A DNA stretch of 12,698 nt from Porphyromonadaceae bacterium (GTDB taxonomy: Bacteria > Bacteroidota > Bacteroidia > Bacteroidales > Paludibacteraceae): positions 1-12,698 of the forward strand of contig CAJPPQ010000026.1 in assembly GCA_905372605.1 (NCBI GenBank), written 5' to 3'. The position numbers were made by a program, and so were the translations under genes. How positions within the stretch are numbered: position 1 is the stretch's first letter; each line of letters begins with the position of its first letter. The notes beneath the pieces are model-generated. The model saw only the letters and a program-made list of their open reading frames with translations. It had not been told where the DNA came from and did not search any database. Below are positions 1 to 7,554 of the stretch, piece by piece.

Positions 1-1
1 A

Positions 2-52
2 GATAAACAGGCGTATATCGACAAATATTTATCGGCTTTCGGGTGTCGATAG
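2..52 (+). CDS. Possible C-terminal tail of a gene entering from the left edge
   Basis: A plus-strand frame is open from base 2 to a TAG at 50-52 and reads DKQAYIDKYLSAFGCR. Its codons (ATC, GAC, TCG, TTC) match the neighbouring genes. It would end 22 bp from the mnmE stop in a convergent arrangement. Two minus-strand frames are also open over the same bases, and 16 residues are too few to identify a family. This is a weak call based on codon use only. Confidence 0.2.
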   Translation, partial: DKQAYIDKYLSAFGCR

Positions 53-74
53 TGAAAGGAAATACCACAGCCAA

Positions 75-1463
75 CTACTTGCCAATACAGAATTTACTAA
101 AAATATTTCCGAGTATCTCGTCGGTAGATATTTGCCCAGTAATCTCGCCCAGATAGTGCATACACTCGCGAATGTCTTGGCTGAGCAGGTCGCCCGATAT
201 TTGTGTATCAAGCCCTTCGACAACTCTTACAATAGCCTGCCGAGCATTAACGAGAGCCTCGTAATGACGCACATTATTCACTATCACCGCATTGCTATCT
301 ATTTTATTTAGCTGTACGGTATCGACGAGCAACTTTTGCAGGAGGTCGATATTGGTACGTCGTTTGGCGGAAATAAATATAGCTTTGAGCTCCGTAGTAT
401 CGACAATATCGCCGATACGTTTTTGGCGGTCGGCAGAAACCATATCCGACTTATTGACTACCAACACCGTTTTCGACCTATCGATATCTTCGGGGACGAT
501 ATCGGTCATTATATCCGATATTTCGGTAGCATCTACGAGCCACAAAACTATGGTTGCAGCATCGATTTTCTGAAAAGTACGCCGTATGCCAAGCGTCTCT
601 ATTTCGTCTTCAGTGTCGCGGATACCAGCGGTATCGATGAAACGAAAGACGATACCGTCTATCACCACACTATCTTCGATGGTATCGCGGGTAGTACCGT
701 GTATATCAGACACTATCGCCTTTTCTTCGTTGAGCAATACGTTGAGCAGAGTCGATTTGCCCACGTTGGTTTTGCCTACCAATGCCACAGGAACGCCGTT
801 TTTGAGCACATTGCCCACGCTGAACGAATCGGCAAGTCTGCCGATATGCTGCTCGATATTCACCGCCAAATCTCTCAACTTTCGCCTATCGGCAAATTCG
901 ACGTCTTCTTCCGAGAAATCGAGTTCGAGCTCTATAAGCGACACAAAATCGAGCAGTTGCCCTCTAAGTTTTTGTAACTCTACCGAAAATCCACCCCTCA
1001 TCTGGGTTATTGCCATTTTGTGCATAGCCTTACTTGTAGAAGCGATGAGGTCGGCAACCGCTTCCGCCTGCGAGAGGTCTATCTTGCCATTTACGAAAGC
1101 ACGCATAGTAAATTCACCCGGCTGAGCGGCTCGGCAGCCATTGCTTATAAGTAGCTGCATGATTTTTTGTTGTATATACAAAGAGCCGTGACACGATATT
1201 TCGACCGTATCTTCTGCCGTGAACGAATGCGGAGCACGAAATACGGATATCAAAACATCGTCGATTATATCGCTGCCGTCGGTATCGACTATATTACCGT
1301 AAACCACACTATATTGAGGCTGTGTCTGCAGTTTTTTCCCATGCTTGGCGCGGAATATTTTATCGCATACGGCAAAAGAGTCGCTACCCGAGATGCGTAT
1401 TACCGCTATTCCGCCCATACCTGCGGGAGTAGATACGGCACATATCGTATTTTGTCTGACCAT
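75..1463 (-). CDS. mnmE: tRNA uridine-5-carboxymethylaminomethyl modification GTPase MnmE (TrmE)
   Basis: The 462-residue product has the usual length and layout for MnmE. An N-terminal tetrahydrofolate-binding domain (about 1-118) begins with the typical DTICAVSTPAG-like start, here NTICAVSTPAG. A helical domain follows and is interrupted by a Ras-like G domain (about 222-380). Visible G motifs are the P-loop GKTNVGKS (230-237), GTTRD (256-260), DTAG (277-280) and NKSD (337-340). The protein ends in CIGK (459-462), the conserved C-terminal motif whose cysteine is needed for modification. With MnmG it installs the (carboxymethyl)aminomethyl group on U34 of certain tRNAs in the cytoplasm. The ATG at 1461-1463 gives the normal N-terminus. 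It lies 31 bp downstream of the DoxX-family gene on the same strand, so cotranscription is likely. No key residue is missing. Confidence 0.97.
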   Translation of the reverse strand: MVRQNTICAVSTPAGMGGIAVIRISGSDSFAVCDKIFRAKHGKKLQTQPQYSVVYGNIVDTDGSDIIDDVLISVFRAPHSFTAEDTVEISCHGSLYIQQKIMQLLISNGCRAAQPGEFTMRAFVNGKIDLSQAEAVADLIASTSKAMHKMAITQMRGGFSVELQKLRGQLLDFVSLIELELDFSEEDVEFADRRKLRDLAVNIEQHIGRLADSFSVGNVLKNGVPVALVGKTNVGKSTLLNVLLNEEKAIVSDIHGTTRDTIEDSVVIDGIVFRFIDTAGIRDTEDEIETLGIRRTFQKIDAATIVLWLVDATEISDIMTDIVPEDIDRSKTVLVVNKSDMVSADRQKRIGDIVDTTELKAIFISAKRRTNIDLLQKLLVDTVQLNKIDSNAVIVNNVRHYEALVNARQAIVRVVEGLDTQISGDLLSQDIRECMHYLGEITGQISTDEILGNIFSKFCIGK

Positions 1464-1494
1464 ATCGGTATTGTGTGAGTAGAATTTAAAATGT

Positions 1495-1911
1495 TTAGTC
1501 CCACATCGACTTTTTACTCATAGCATATCTGCCGCCTCCGGTAAAAAACAGAGTAAGGCTGCCAAAGAAAAATAGTCCGAGCAACTCCAAAGCCCAGCCT
1601 CCTTGCGAATTGAGTGAAAAAATAGCATTACGATGAGCCAAATACCACGCTACTAAGCAGTTGCAGACCACAATAGCAGCCGATACCCTTGTACGAAAAC
1701 CCACGACGATAAGCAGAGGTGCCACCACTTCGCCCACAAGCACACCATACGATAAGAATACGGGCATACTATTTGCGCGCAACATCGCCTGAATGCCCGC
1801 AAGCCCATGAAATAGTTTGCCTACGCCGTGCAAAAACATCATCGTACCCACAGCAAGTCGCAGTATGAGCAGACCTGTATCGTTTTTTCTTTCCAAAATC
1901 TTTATTTTCAT
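1495..1911 (-). CDS. DoxX-family small integral membrane protein
   Basis: The 138-residue product is strongly hydrophobic, with four likely membrane helices at about 13-34, 51-71, 76-92 and 106-124. Features typical of DoxX/DoxD-like proteins are the first-helix pattern LRLAVGTMMFLHGVGKLF, the G-E pair at the start of helix 2 (GVLVGEVVAPLLIVVGFRTR), and the glycine-rich end GGGRYAMSK. The specific function of most family members is unknown. Some are linked to redox or sulfur metabolism, but nothing here shows which. The gene lies between glgP (37 bp upstream) and mnmE (31 bp downstream), all minus strand, so it is probably carried on the same transcript. The neighbours do not suggest a shared pathway. 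The family call is confident and the role is not assigned. Confidence 0.87.
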   Translation of the reverse strand: MKIKILERKNDTGLLILRLAVGTMMFLHGVGKLFHGLAGIQAMLRANSMPVFLSYGVLVGEVVAPLLIVVGFRTRVSAAIVVCNCLVAWYLAHRNAIFSLNSQGGWALELLGLFFFGSLTLFFTGGGRYAMSKKSMWD

Positions 1912-1948
1912 CGCAATAGAATGTTTTTTAATAAAAATAATTGGTACT

Positions 1949-4513
1949 TTATTGCTCTCCGACCCACTTTACGTAGCACATATCTTCTCTGTATGGCAGG
2001 TCGTCGTTCTTGGGGAATAGTCGGAAGGCATATCGATATGTACCTCCCTGCTTGATACTGTAATTGAGGGTAAAGTACAGCAGACTACCCTCTTTTCGTA
2101 TCAGATTGAACTCTTTGGTACGCTCGAAACTGAACTCGCTTCGACCGTTGGAGTGCAAAAGCACAAGCTCGAGACCTATGCCCGTATCGTTGAGATTTTT
2201 CGTATCTACTACTGCATCGACTTCGAAGATATCGCCAATGGTGGGGCTTGTGGAGGTCTTCACTTTCAGCGACTTTACCTCTATCGAATCCCAATTGCGA
2301 ACTATATTCATTTTCCAAGCCACTATCCGACGAGCCTTTTGGAAATTGTCGGCTTTGAGCGATTTGTTGCGGTCGGCAAGCACCGAATAAAACTGCTTGA
2401 TATAGTCGTCGATCATTCGTTTTGTGGTATAGCGAGGCGTAATCTTGGCGATGGAGTTTTTGATAAATCTCACCCACTTCTCGGGTATACCGTCTTTATT
2501 GCGGTCGAAAAAGAGCGGTACTATCTCGTTTTCGAGCATGGTATATATCGTTGCCGCATCGAGATGGTCTTGATATTGAGTGTTTTCGTATGTTTGAACT
2601 TCGGTAAGTGCCCAACCCGCCTCTTCGGTATAGCCTTCGTACCACCAACCGTCTTTTACAGAGAAGTTTAGCACACCGTTCATCTGAGCCTTTTCGCCCG
2701 ACGTACCCGATGCCTCTTGCATACGAGTAGGAGTATTGAGCCAGATATCGACGCCCGAAACAAGACGTTTGGCAAGACGCATATCGTAGTTTTCGAGGAA
2801 AATAATCTTCCCCAGAAACTGCGGCATACGCGATATCTCGATTATATGTTTTATAAGCCCCTGTCCCGCTCCGTCGGCAGGATGTGCCTTGCCAGTAAAT
2901 AGGAACTGTACGGGATAATTCGGGTTGTTTACTATCTTATCGAGACGCTCCAAGTCGTTGAAAAGCAGATGAGCACGTTTGTAGGTGGCAAATCTGCGTC
3001 CGAAGCCGACGATAAGGGCGTTCGGATTCATATTGTTGAGTATAGAGACTATCTTCGAAGGGTCTTGCTGTGTCTTCAGCCAATCTTGCTCAAAGCGAGC
3101 ACGGATATATTTTATAAGCTTGTCTTTCTGTATTATCTTCGTATACCAAATCTTCTTGTCGGGGACATCATATATTTTCGCCCAAATACTCAGATTCGAC
3201 TGGTCTTTGTAAAACTCTGTCGTAAAGGTATTTTCGTACAGTGTCTTCCATTCCGATGTAGTCCAAGTAGGCAGGTGGACACCGTTTGTAACGTACCCGA
3301 CGTGATTTTCTTCTGGGAAATACCCCTTCCACAGATGGGCAAACATACGCTTCGATACTTCGCCGTGTAAATAACTTACACCGTTTACACATTGGCAAGT
3401 ATTGCACGCAAATACGCTCATAGAGAATTTGTCGTGAGTATCGGGATTGTTTCTGCCCATATTTATAAGGTCGTTCCAAGTGATGCCCAGACGCGAAGGA
3501 TATTCGTGCATATAACGATTGAATAGCTCTTCGTCGAAATAGTCGTGTCCTGCCGGTACAGGCGTATGTACGGTATAAATAGACGACGACCGCACTACCT
3601 CCAATGCCTCGTAGATACTTAGTTTATTGTTCTCTACGTAGTCGACCAAACGCTGAAGGTTGATCAGAGCAGCGTGTCCTTCGTTGCAATGATATACATC
3701 TTGCCTGATACCAAGCTTCTGCAGAGCGAGTATACCGCCTATTCCGAGCATTATCTCCTGTTTGAGACGATTTTCGTTGTCGCCACCATATAATTGATAC
3801 GATATGGTACGGTCTTCTTCCGAATTTATATCTATATCGGTATCAAGCAAATATAGCGGAATACGTCCTACGTCGACACGCCAGATATTGGCATACACCA
3901 TTCTGTTTGGGAACGGCACCGATATTACGACTGCATTTCCGTGTTCGTCTTTTACTTGTGTTATAGCGAGTTTACTGAAGTTCTGAGCCTCATAATCGGC
4001 TATCTGCTGCCCGTCGACCGAAAGCGATTGAGTGAAATAGCCATATCGGTATAGGAAACCGACTGCCACCATATTTACCCTCGAGTCGGAGGCTTCTTTC
4101 AGATAGTCGCCCGCAAGCACGCCAAGCCCACCTGAGTATATTTTAAGATGGTCGGTGAGTCCGTATTCCATACTGAAATAGGCTATAGATGGCGTATCTG
4201 TACGAAATGGTGTATTTTTGTACTCCAAATACCGACGATAGACTTTATCGAGGTTGTCGCAGAAACTTTTGTCGTTTGCCAACTCGTCGAAACGCTCTTC
4301 TTCCACTATATCGAGTGTTACCTTAGGATTGTGGCGATATTGGCTCCATACCGTAGGGTCGATCGACTTAAACAGTTCACGAACATCGTGATTCCACGAC
4401 CAATAAACATTTTGTGCCAAATCGTTAAGCGGCTCCAGATTAGGAGGCAATTTGGTTTTTATCGACATCTCGCCCCATACAGGCTCATTGGCATTGTTTA
4501 CCTTGATTTCCAT
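1949..4513 (-). CDS. glgP: Alpha-glucan (glycogen/maltodextrin) phosphorylase, GT35 family, short form
   Basis: This 854-residue cytoplasmic enzyme uses phosphate to release glucose-1-phosphate from the non-reducing ends of glycogen or maltodextrins. An N-terminal DUF3417-like domain (about 20-105) precedes the GT35 catalytic core. Core motifs seen are YSGGLGVLAGD (126-136), HCNEGHAAL (275-283), HTPVPAGHDYF (316-326), GRRFATYKR (505-513), TGKAHPADG (540-548) and EASGTSGEKAQMNG (600-613). K608 is the expected lysine carrying pyridoxal phosphate. A C-terminal beta-rich domain (about 745-854) ends in the family-like FRLFPKNDDLPYRED. The layout matches the short glucan phosphorylase subgroup (TIGR02094-like), not E. 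coli GlgP/MalP. The ATG at 4511-4513 is preceded by a 137-bp gap with a -7 box. No glycogen synthase or branching enzyme is visible nearby. It is probably the first gene of a unit with the DoxX-family gene and mnmE. Confidence 0.95.
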   Translation of the reverse strand: MEIKVNNANEPVWGEMSIKTKLPPNLEPLNDLAQNVYWSWNHDVRELFKSIDPTVWSQYRHNPKVTLDIVEEERFDELANDKSFCDNLDKVYRRYLEYKNTPFRTDTPSIAYFSMEYGLTDHLKIYSGGLGVLAGDYLKEASDSRVNMVAVGFLYRYGYFTQSLSVDGQQIADYEAQNFSKLAITQVKDEHGNAVVISVPFPNRMVYANIWRVDVGRIPLYLLDTDIDINSEEDRTISYQLYGGDNENRLKQEIMLGIGGILALQKLGIRQDVYHCNEGHAALINLQRLVDYVENNKLSIYEALEVVRSSSIYTVHTPVPAGHDYFDEELFNRYMHEYPSRLGITWNDLINMGRNNPDTHDKFSMSVFACNTCQCVNGVSYLHGEVSKRMFAHLWKGYFPEENHVGYVTNGVHLPTWTTSEWKTLYENTFTTEFYKDQSNLSIWAKIYDVPDKKIWYTKIIQKDKLIKYIRARFEQDWLKTQQDPSKIVSILNNMNPNALIVGFGRRFATYKRAHLLFNDLERLDKIVNNPNYPVQFLFTGKAHPADGAGQGLIKHIIEISRMPQFLGKIIFLENYDMRLAKRLVSGVDIWLNTPTRMQEASGTSGEKAQMNGVLNFSVKDGWWYEGYTEEAGWALTEVQTYENTQYQDHLDAATIYTMLENEIVPLFFDRNKDGIPEKWVRFIKNSIAKITPRYTTKRMIDDYIKQFYSVLADRNKSLKADNFQKARRIVAWKMNIVRNWDSIEVKSLKVKTSTSPTIGDIFEVDAVVDTKNLNDTGIGLELVLLHSNGRSEFSFERTKEFNLIRKEGSLLYFTLNYSIKQGGTYRYAFRLFPKNDDLPYREDMCYVKWVGEQ

Positions 4514-4550
4514 ACTGTTTTATAATATATTTTGATGAGAAATGACGTGG

Positions 4551-4558
4551 CAAAATTA
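4551..4558 (-). promoter_or_regulatory. Probable promoter -7 box for glgP
   Basis: On the minus strand this reads TAATTTTG, an exact match to the Bacteroidetes primary-sigma -7 consensus TAnnTTTG. It lies 37 bp upstream of the glgP ATG. No TTTG is found at the expected -33 distance, so the call rests on the -7 box and its position. Confidence 0.5.
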
Positions 4559-4621
4559 ATACTTTTTCTTCGACTGCTAATATAGCTAAAAAAACAATAT
4601 ACATCACTGCAAATCAACAGA

Positions 4622-4652
4622 CAAAACGAGATACTACGATTGTGCCGTATCT
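4622..4652 (-). terminator. Weak hairpin at the 3' end of lptD
   Basis: On the minus strand AGATAC and GTATCT pair across a 12-nt loop, followed by CGTTTTGT. The first arm overlaps the lptD stop codon (TAG, 4651-4653). The stem is only 6 bp, AT-rich, and has a short T run, so it may terminate poorly or not at all. Confidence 0.27.
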
Positions 4653-7446
4653 ATTTTATCTCGATATTATCTCGTTGACGTTTATCGTATTTAAAGTCGC
4701 GGAGTATCGAAGCATTTGCACCGATAGTTACCATAAACGATTTATACTGACCCAGTGGCGTGACAGAAGCCGATATGTGCCAGCAGTGCAGATTTCGCTG
4801 TATATTGAGCGACATAGAATTGATCCGTATGTTCTTGAGCAGAGCCACTGTAGCCGAATATCCTATCTGCCAGTTCGATGTAGGGTTGATATAACCCGAT
4901 AGCCCCACTATACCGTCGCTGAAATCTCTACGATACTCCATTCGGGTCGGGTCGAACTCACCCGTTTTGTGCCAACCTATACCGGCATTGAACGACACAC
5001 TCCACTGAAAATCGGGCTTCTGATAGCCTTCCGAATCTTCTTCGACATCCTTTTTATCTTTCTGTTTGTTGTCGGAATGGTTTTTCGACGGATCTATATT
5101 GAAATTGTTCTCATTGTCATCGGGCTTATTATTATTGTTATCACCTTGATTTTTATCTTTATCTTGTTTTTTTGCGAATGTATTGTTGTTCAGCGTATAA
5201 GAAAAATTTATCGATGTGCCTGTAAACCAAGGAAGTTTGCCGTTGTCCCACCGATACCTATTGATTTTCACGGGTGTACCATTGTCTTTGAGAGCATACT
5301 CATATACTTCGAAGGTAGTAGATAATGTTACCGAATAACTTTTTGTTATCTTCAGTCGTACACTTGCCGATATATCCTCCATTCCAAGCGAGTCGGCAGC
5401 AAAATTGTATCCACCCCTAAGTTGCAGATTGTCGATGAGCGATATCTTCTTGTATATGTTTGCATTATCGACCGTATCGGAAGCGGCGCGGTCTCTTACT
5501 TTCATCTCTATATTGTTGTCGAGATAGATACTTATACGTTGATTTCTGCCTGCACTCGGCACTCCGTATTTGCCCGACGAATAGGGAGAATACTTTATAT
5601 CGTTGAACGACACGACTCCCGTCGAAGCATCGACTATTTCCTGTGTATATGTTTTATACATATTCCACTGAGGGTCAGAAAAGTCGGGTGTATACGTAAA
5701 ACTGATACTCGGCTTGAATACGTGCCGTATATCACCAATTCCCAGAGCGTTTCGCAGTGGTTTTATCGGTGAGTAAAATCCATATAATGTGGTCGATAGC
5801 GATAATCCTGTCGAGAAGTCGTACACACGGTAAAATCCGCTTATGGTATCGTATTTTACTTTCTGACGAGGAGTATCCCAATTTTGTTCGATACGGTTGA
5901 AATACCAACGCTCTGTGTATGTTACATTTGGTCTTACCGTGATGTATTTAAAGAGCGATATCGGAAGGTCTACTCTGGGTGAATGCAGTATACCGTTTTG
6001 CCAGTCTTTCGATAGATTCGATCGCATGAAGCGACCCTCTTTACCCGAAAACGAATTGGCAAACTCCATAGAGTAAGAGAATGAGAACTTTTCGTAAAAA
6101 CGCTCACGGCCAACTCTTTTCTTGTTTTTTAATGGATAAATGGTAGACACATCCATCCTGATATTCGGTAGAGTAAGGTTGAGCGACGAGTCTCTGATAT
6201 TTTGCCTTGCACTCGCATTGACAGACAGGTTTATAGGTGTTCCCGGTACTTTTTGTGTAAAGTTTATCGACGACGAAGTCTCTGCTTGGCTCTGTATCTC
6301 AGGACTATAGTTATAGTCGATACTATTGCGGTTGTATCCGCTTGTAAAGAAATTCACCAATGCAGAAAATGTCGAGAAGCTACTTGCCTTAGGGTCTTGC
6401 TGGTGAGTCCAATCGATACGAAAGTCTTTGTTTTCGCTATATCCGGGCAAATCTTTTTCGCCTCTTACGGTATTGTTGTAATGGATATTGACGTTACCCG
6501 AAAACGTATATCGCTTGCGATACGAACTCTCGGCATGCAGTGCCCACGAGCCTTTTGTATAAATATCACCCGTAAGAGCGAGATCGACGTAATCGTTTAT
6601 GGCAAAGTAATATCCGCCATTTTTCAAGAAAAAACCTGCTTGCATCTCGTCGCCGTACGAAGGCATCAATATCCCCGACGCATATTTCGATGTAAACGGG
6701 AAAAAACCAAACGGAATAGCCAGTGGCAACGGTAGGTCTTCGACGACCATATAAGCCGGACCGGCAGTAATGTATCCGCCGGGTTTGACTCGTCCCTTGG
6801 TTATATGTAGGTAGAAATGAGGATGCGACAAATTATCGCAGGTCGTATATTTACCGCTTCGCATATTCATGAAGCCGTCGGCTGTCTTTTTAGTCTCGTC
6901 GGCTATGATATAACTCTCGCCCTCTCGAGTCTTAGCTCCGCGAATGAACCCTTTGCCTGTCTTGTAGTTATAGTCTAAGGTCTCGGATTCGTAGGTTTGC
7001 CCTCCATCTTTGAGTACGGGATGCCCATGGAGTACATTTGCCGAGTCTCTTACGCCTTCGGCGTGGAACTTACTGCTATCCATACTGATAGAGATATAGT
7101 CGGCGGTAAGTTCTTTCACCGACGGCTCGTTGTATATTATTTTTCCCGATTTGTATAGAAAAGCATCGCCATTGCCCATAAACACCATAGAGTCTTCTGC
7201 CGACATCTCTACCCGATAGTTGAGTTTGTCTTGGTTTTGAACCATATTTATACTATCCGCATTTACGGTGTCTTTTCTTACCGTGTCTGATATGCCGACC
7301 GACACACTATCTACCAAAGATACAGTGTCTGTATCGTACCGACCTACAAACAACGCTTCGGATACGGCTCGGGCTGCCGACAATCTCCCAAATACGACCA
7401 GACATACGGCAGTAAGTAATATATTAAAGATAAAACGATTGCTCAA
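4651..7446 (-). CDS. lptD: LPS-assembly outer membrane protein LptD (OstA/Imp family)
   Basis: The 931-residue product has a signal peptide (about 1-27, hydrophobic core then SAARA). An OstA/LptA-like periplasmic domain follows (about 75-215; e.g. ADYISISMDSSKFHAEG, ESETLDYNYKTGKGFIRGA). The rest, about 225-920, is a long beta-barrel region with alternating aromatic strands. The segment GKYTTCDNLSHPHFYL (198-213) corresponds to the hinge seen in other LptD proteins. With LptE it inserts lipopolysaccharide into the outer leaflet. The start is TTG (7444-7446): an in-frame TAA lies four codons upstream, the next in-frame Met is residue 68, and only TTG keeps the signal peptide. AGGA lies just upstream. 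Mature cysteines are C203 and C888 only. Residues 757-810 are a charged Asn/Asp/Lys-rich insert. The upstream gene is a lipid A-type acyltransferase, which fits LPS biogenesis. Confidence 0.9.
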   Translation of the reverse strand: MSNRFIFNILLTAVCLVVFGRLSAARAVSEALFVGRYDTDTVSLVDSVSVGISDTVRKDTVNADSINMVQNQDKLNYRVEMSAEDSMVFMGNGDAFLYKSGKIIYNEPSVKELTADYISISMDSSKFHAEGVRDSANVLHGHPVLKDGGQTYESETLDYNYKTGKGFIRGAKTREGESYIIADETKKTADGFMNMRSGKYTTCDNLSHPHFYLHITKGRVKPGGYITAGPAYMVVEDLPLPLAIPFGFFPFTSKYASGILMPSYGDEMQAGFFLKNGGYYFAINDYVDLALTGDIYTKGSWALHAESSYRKRYTFSGNVNIHYNNTVRGEKDLPGYSENKDFRIDWTHQQDPKASSFSTFSALVNFFTSGYNRNSIDYNYSPEIQSQAETSSSINFTQKVPGTPINLSVNASARQNIRDSSLNLTLPNIRMDVSTIYPLKNKKRVGRERFYEKFSFSYSMEFANSFSGKEGRFMRSNLSKDWQNGILHSPRVDLPISLFKYITVRPNVTYTERWYFNRIEQNWDTPRQKVKYDTISGFYRVYDFSTGLSLSTTLYGFYSPIKPLRNALGIGDIRHVFKPSISFTYTPDFSDPQWNMYKTYTQEIVDASTGVVSFNDIKYSPYSSGKYGVPSAGRNQRISIYLDNNIEMKVRDRAASDTVDNANIYKKISLIDNLQLRGGYNFAADSLGMEDISASVRLKITKSYSVTLSTTFEVYEYALKDNGTPVKINRYRWDNGKLPWFTGTSINFSYTLNNNTFAKKQDKDKNQGDNNNNKPDDNENNFNIDPSKNHSDNKQKDKKDVEEDSEGYQKPDFQWSVSFNAGIGWHKTGEFDPTRMEYRRDFSDGIVGLSGYINPTSNWQIGYSATVALLKNIRINSMSLNIQRNLHCWHISASVTPLGQYKSFMVTIGANASILRDFKYDKRQRDNIEIK
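5017..5178 (-). other. Low-complexity charged insert in LptD (residues about 757-810)
   Basis: This segment encodes a stretch made almost wholly of Asn, Asp, Lys, Gln and Glu, including NNNN from consecutive AAT/AAC codons. It lies between two barrel-strand segments (INFSYTLNNNTFAKK before, DFQWSVSFNAGIGW after). It is probably a disordered loop between strands. Whether it faces outside or the periplasm cannot be read from the sequence. Confidence 0.75.
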
Positions 7447-7484
7447 GTATCCTATTTATTTGAAGTACGAAAAAACAAAGCGTG

Positions 7485-7492
7485 CAAAGTTA
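7485..7492 (-). promoter_or_regulatory. Probable promoter -7 box for lptD
   Basis: The minus strand reads TAACTTTG followed by CACG, an exact TAnnTTTG -7 box placed 38 bp before the TTG start. No clear -33 TTTG is present. It lies in the 108-bp gap after the acyltransferase gene, so lptD may be transcribed both from here and by read-through. Confidence 0.55.
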
Positions 7493-7510
7493 CTGAATAA
7501 TACTGAATAA
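7491..7510. repeat. Perfect 10-bp tandem duplication next to the lptD promoter
   Basis: TACTGAATAA occurs twice head to tail (7491-7500 and 7501-7510). The inner copy shares two bases with the lptD -7 box, so the repeat occupies the spacer region of that promoter. Confidence 0.85.
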
Positions 7511-7554
7511 AATTTTACTCTAAAGTTTAAATTACAATCTTCAGAAGATATGTT

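Noticed and set aside
753..776. MnmE P-loop GKTNVGKS has Thr where many GTPases have Pro
   Set aside because: As I recall, other Bacteroidetes MnmE proteins also have TNVGKS here. The catalytic Lys and Ser are present.
336..977. Long open frame (213 codons) antisense to mnmE
   Set aside because: It lies wholly inside mnmE, whose frame carries every MnmE motif. Frequent CGATA/TATCG codons keep the opposite strand free of stops, and the translation has no family features.
2689..2714. Glucan phosphorylase PLP motif reads TSGEK where many family members have TSGMK
   Set aside because: The PLP lysine itself is present, and Glu at this position is, to my recollection, usual in the Bacteroidetes enzymes, so it is not an anomaly.
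4969..5325. Antisense frame over lptD that looks like a membrane protein (runs of Ile, Phe, Leu)
   Set aside because: It is the reverse reading of the Asn/Asp/Lys-rich insert: AAT, GAT and AAA codons read as Ile, Phe and Leu codons on the other strand. The lptD frame is the real one.
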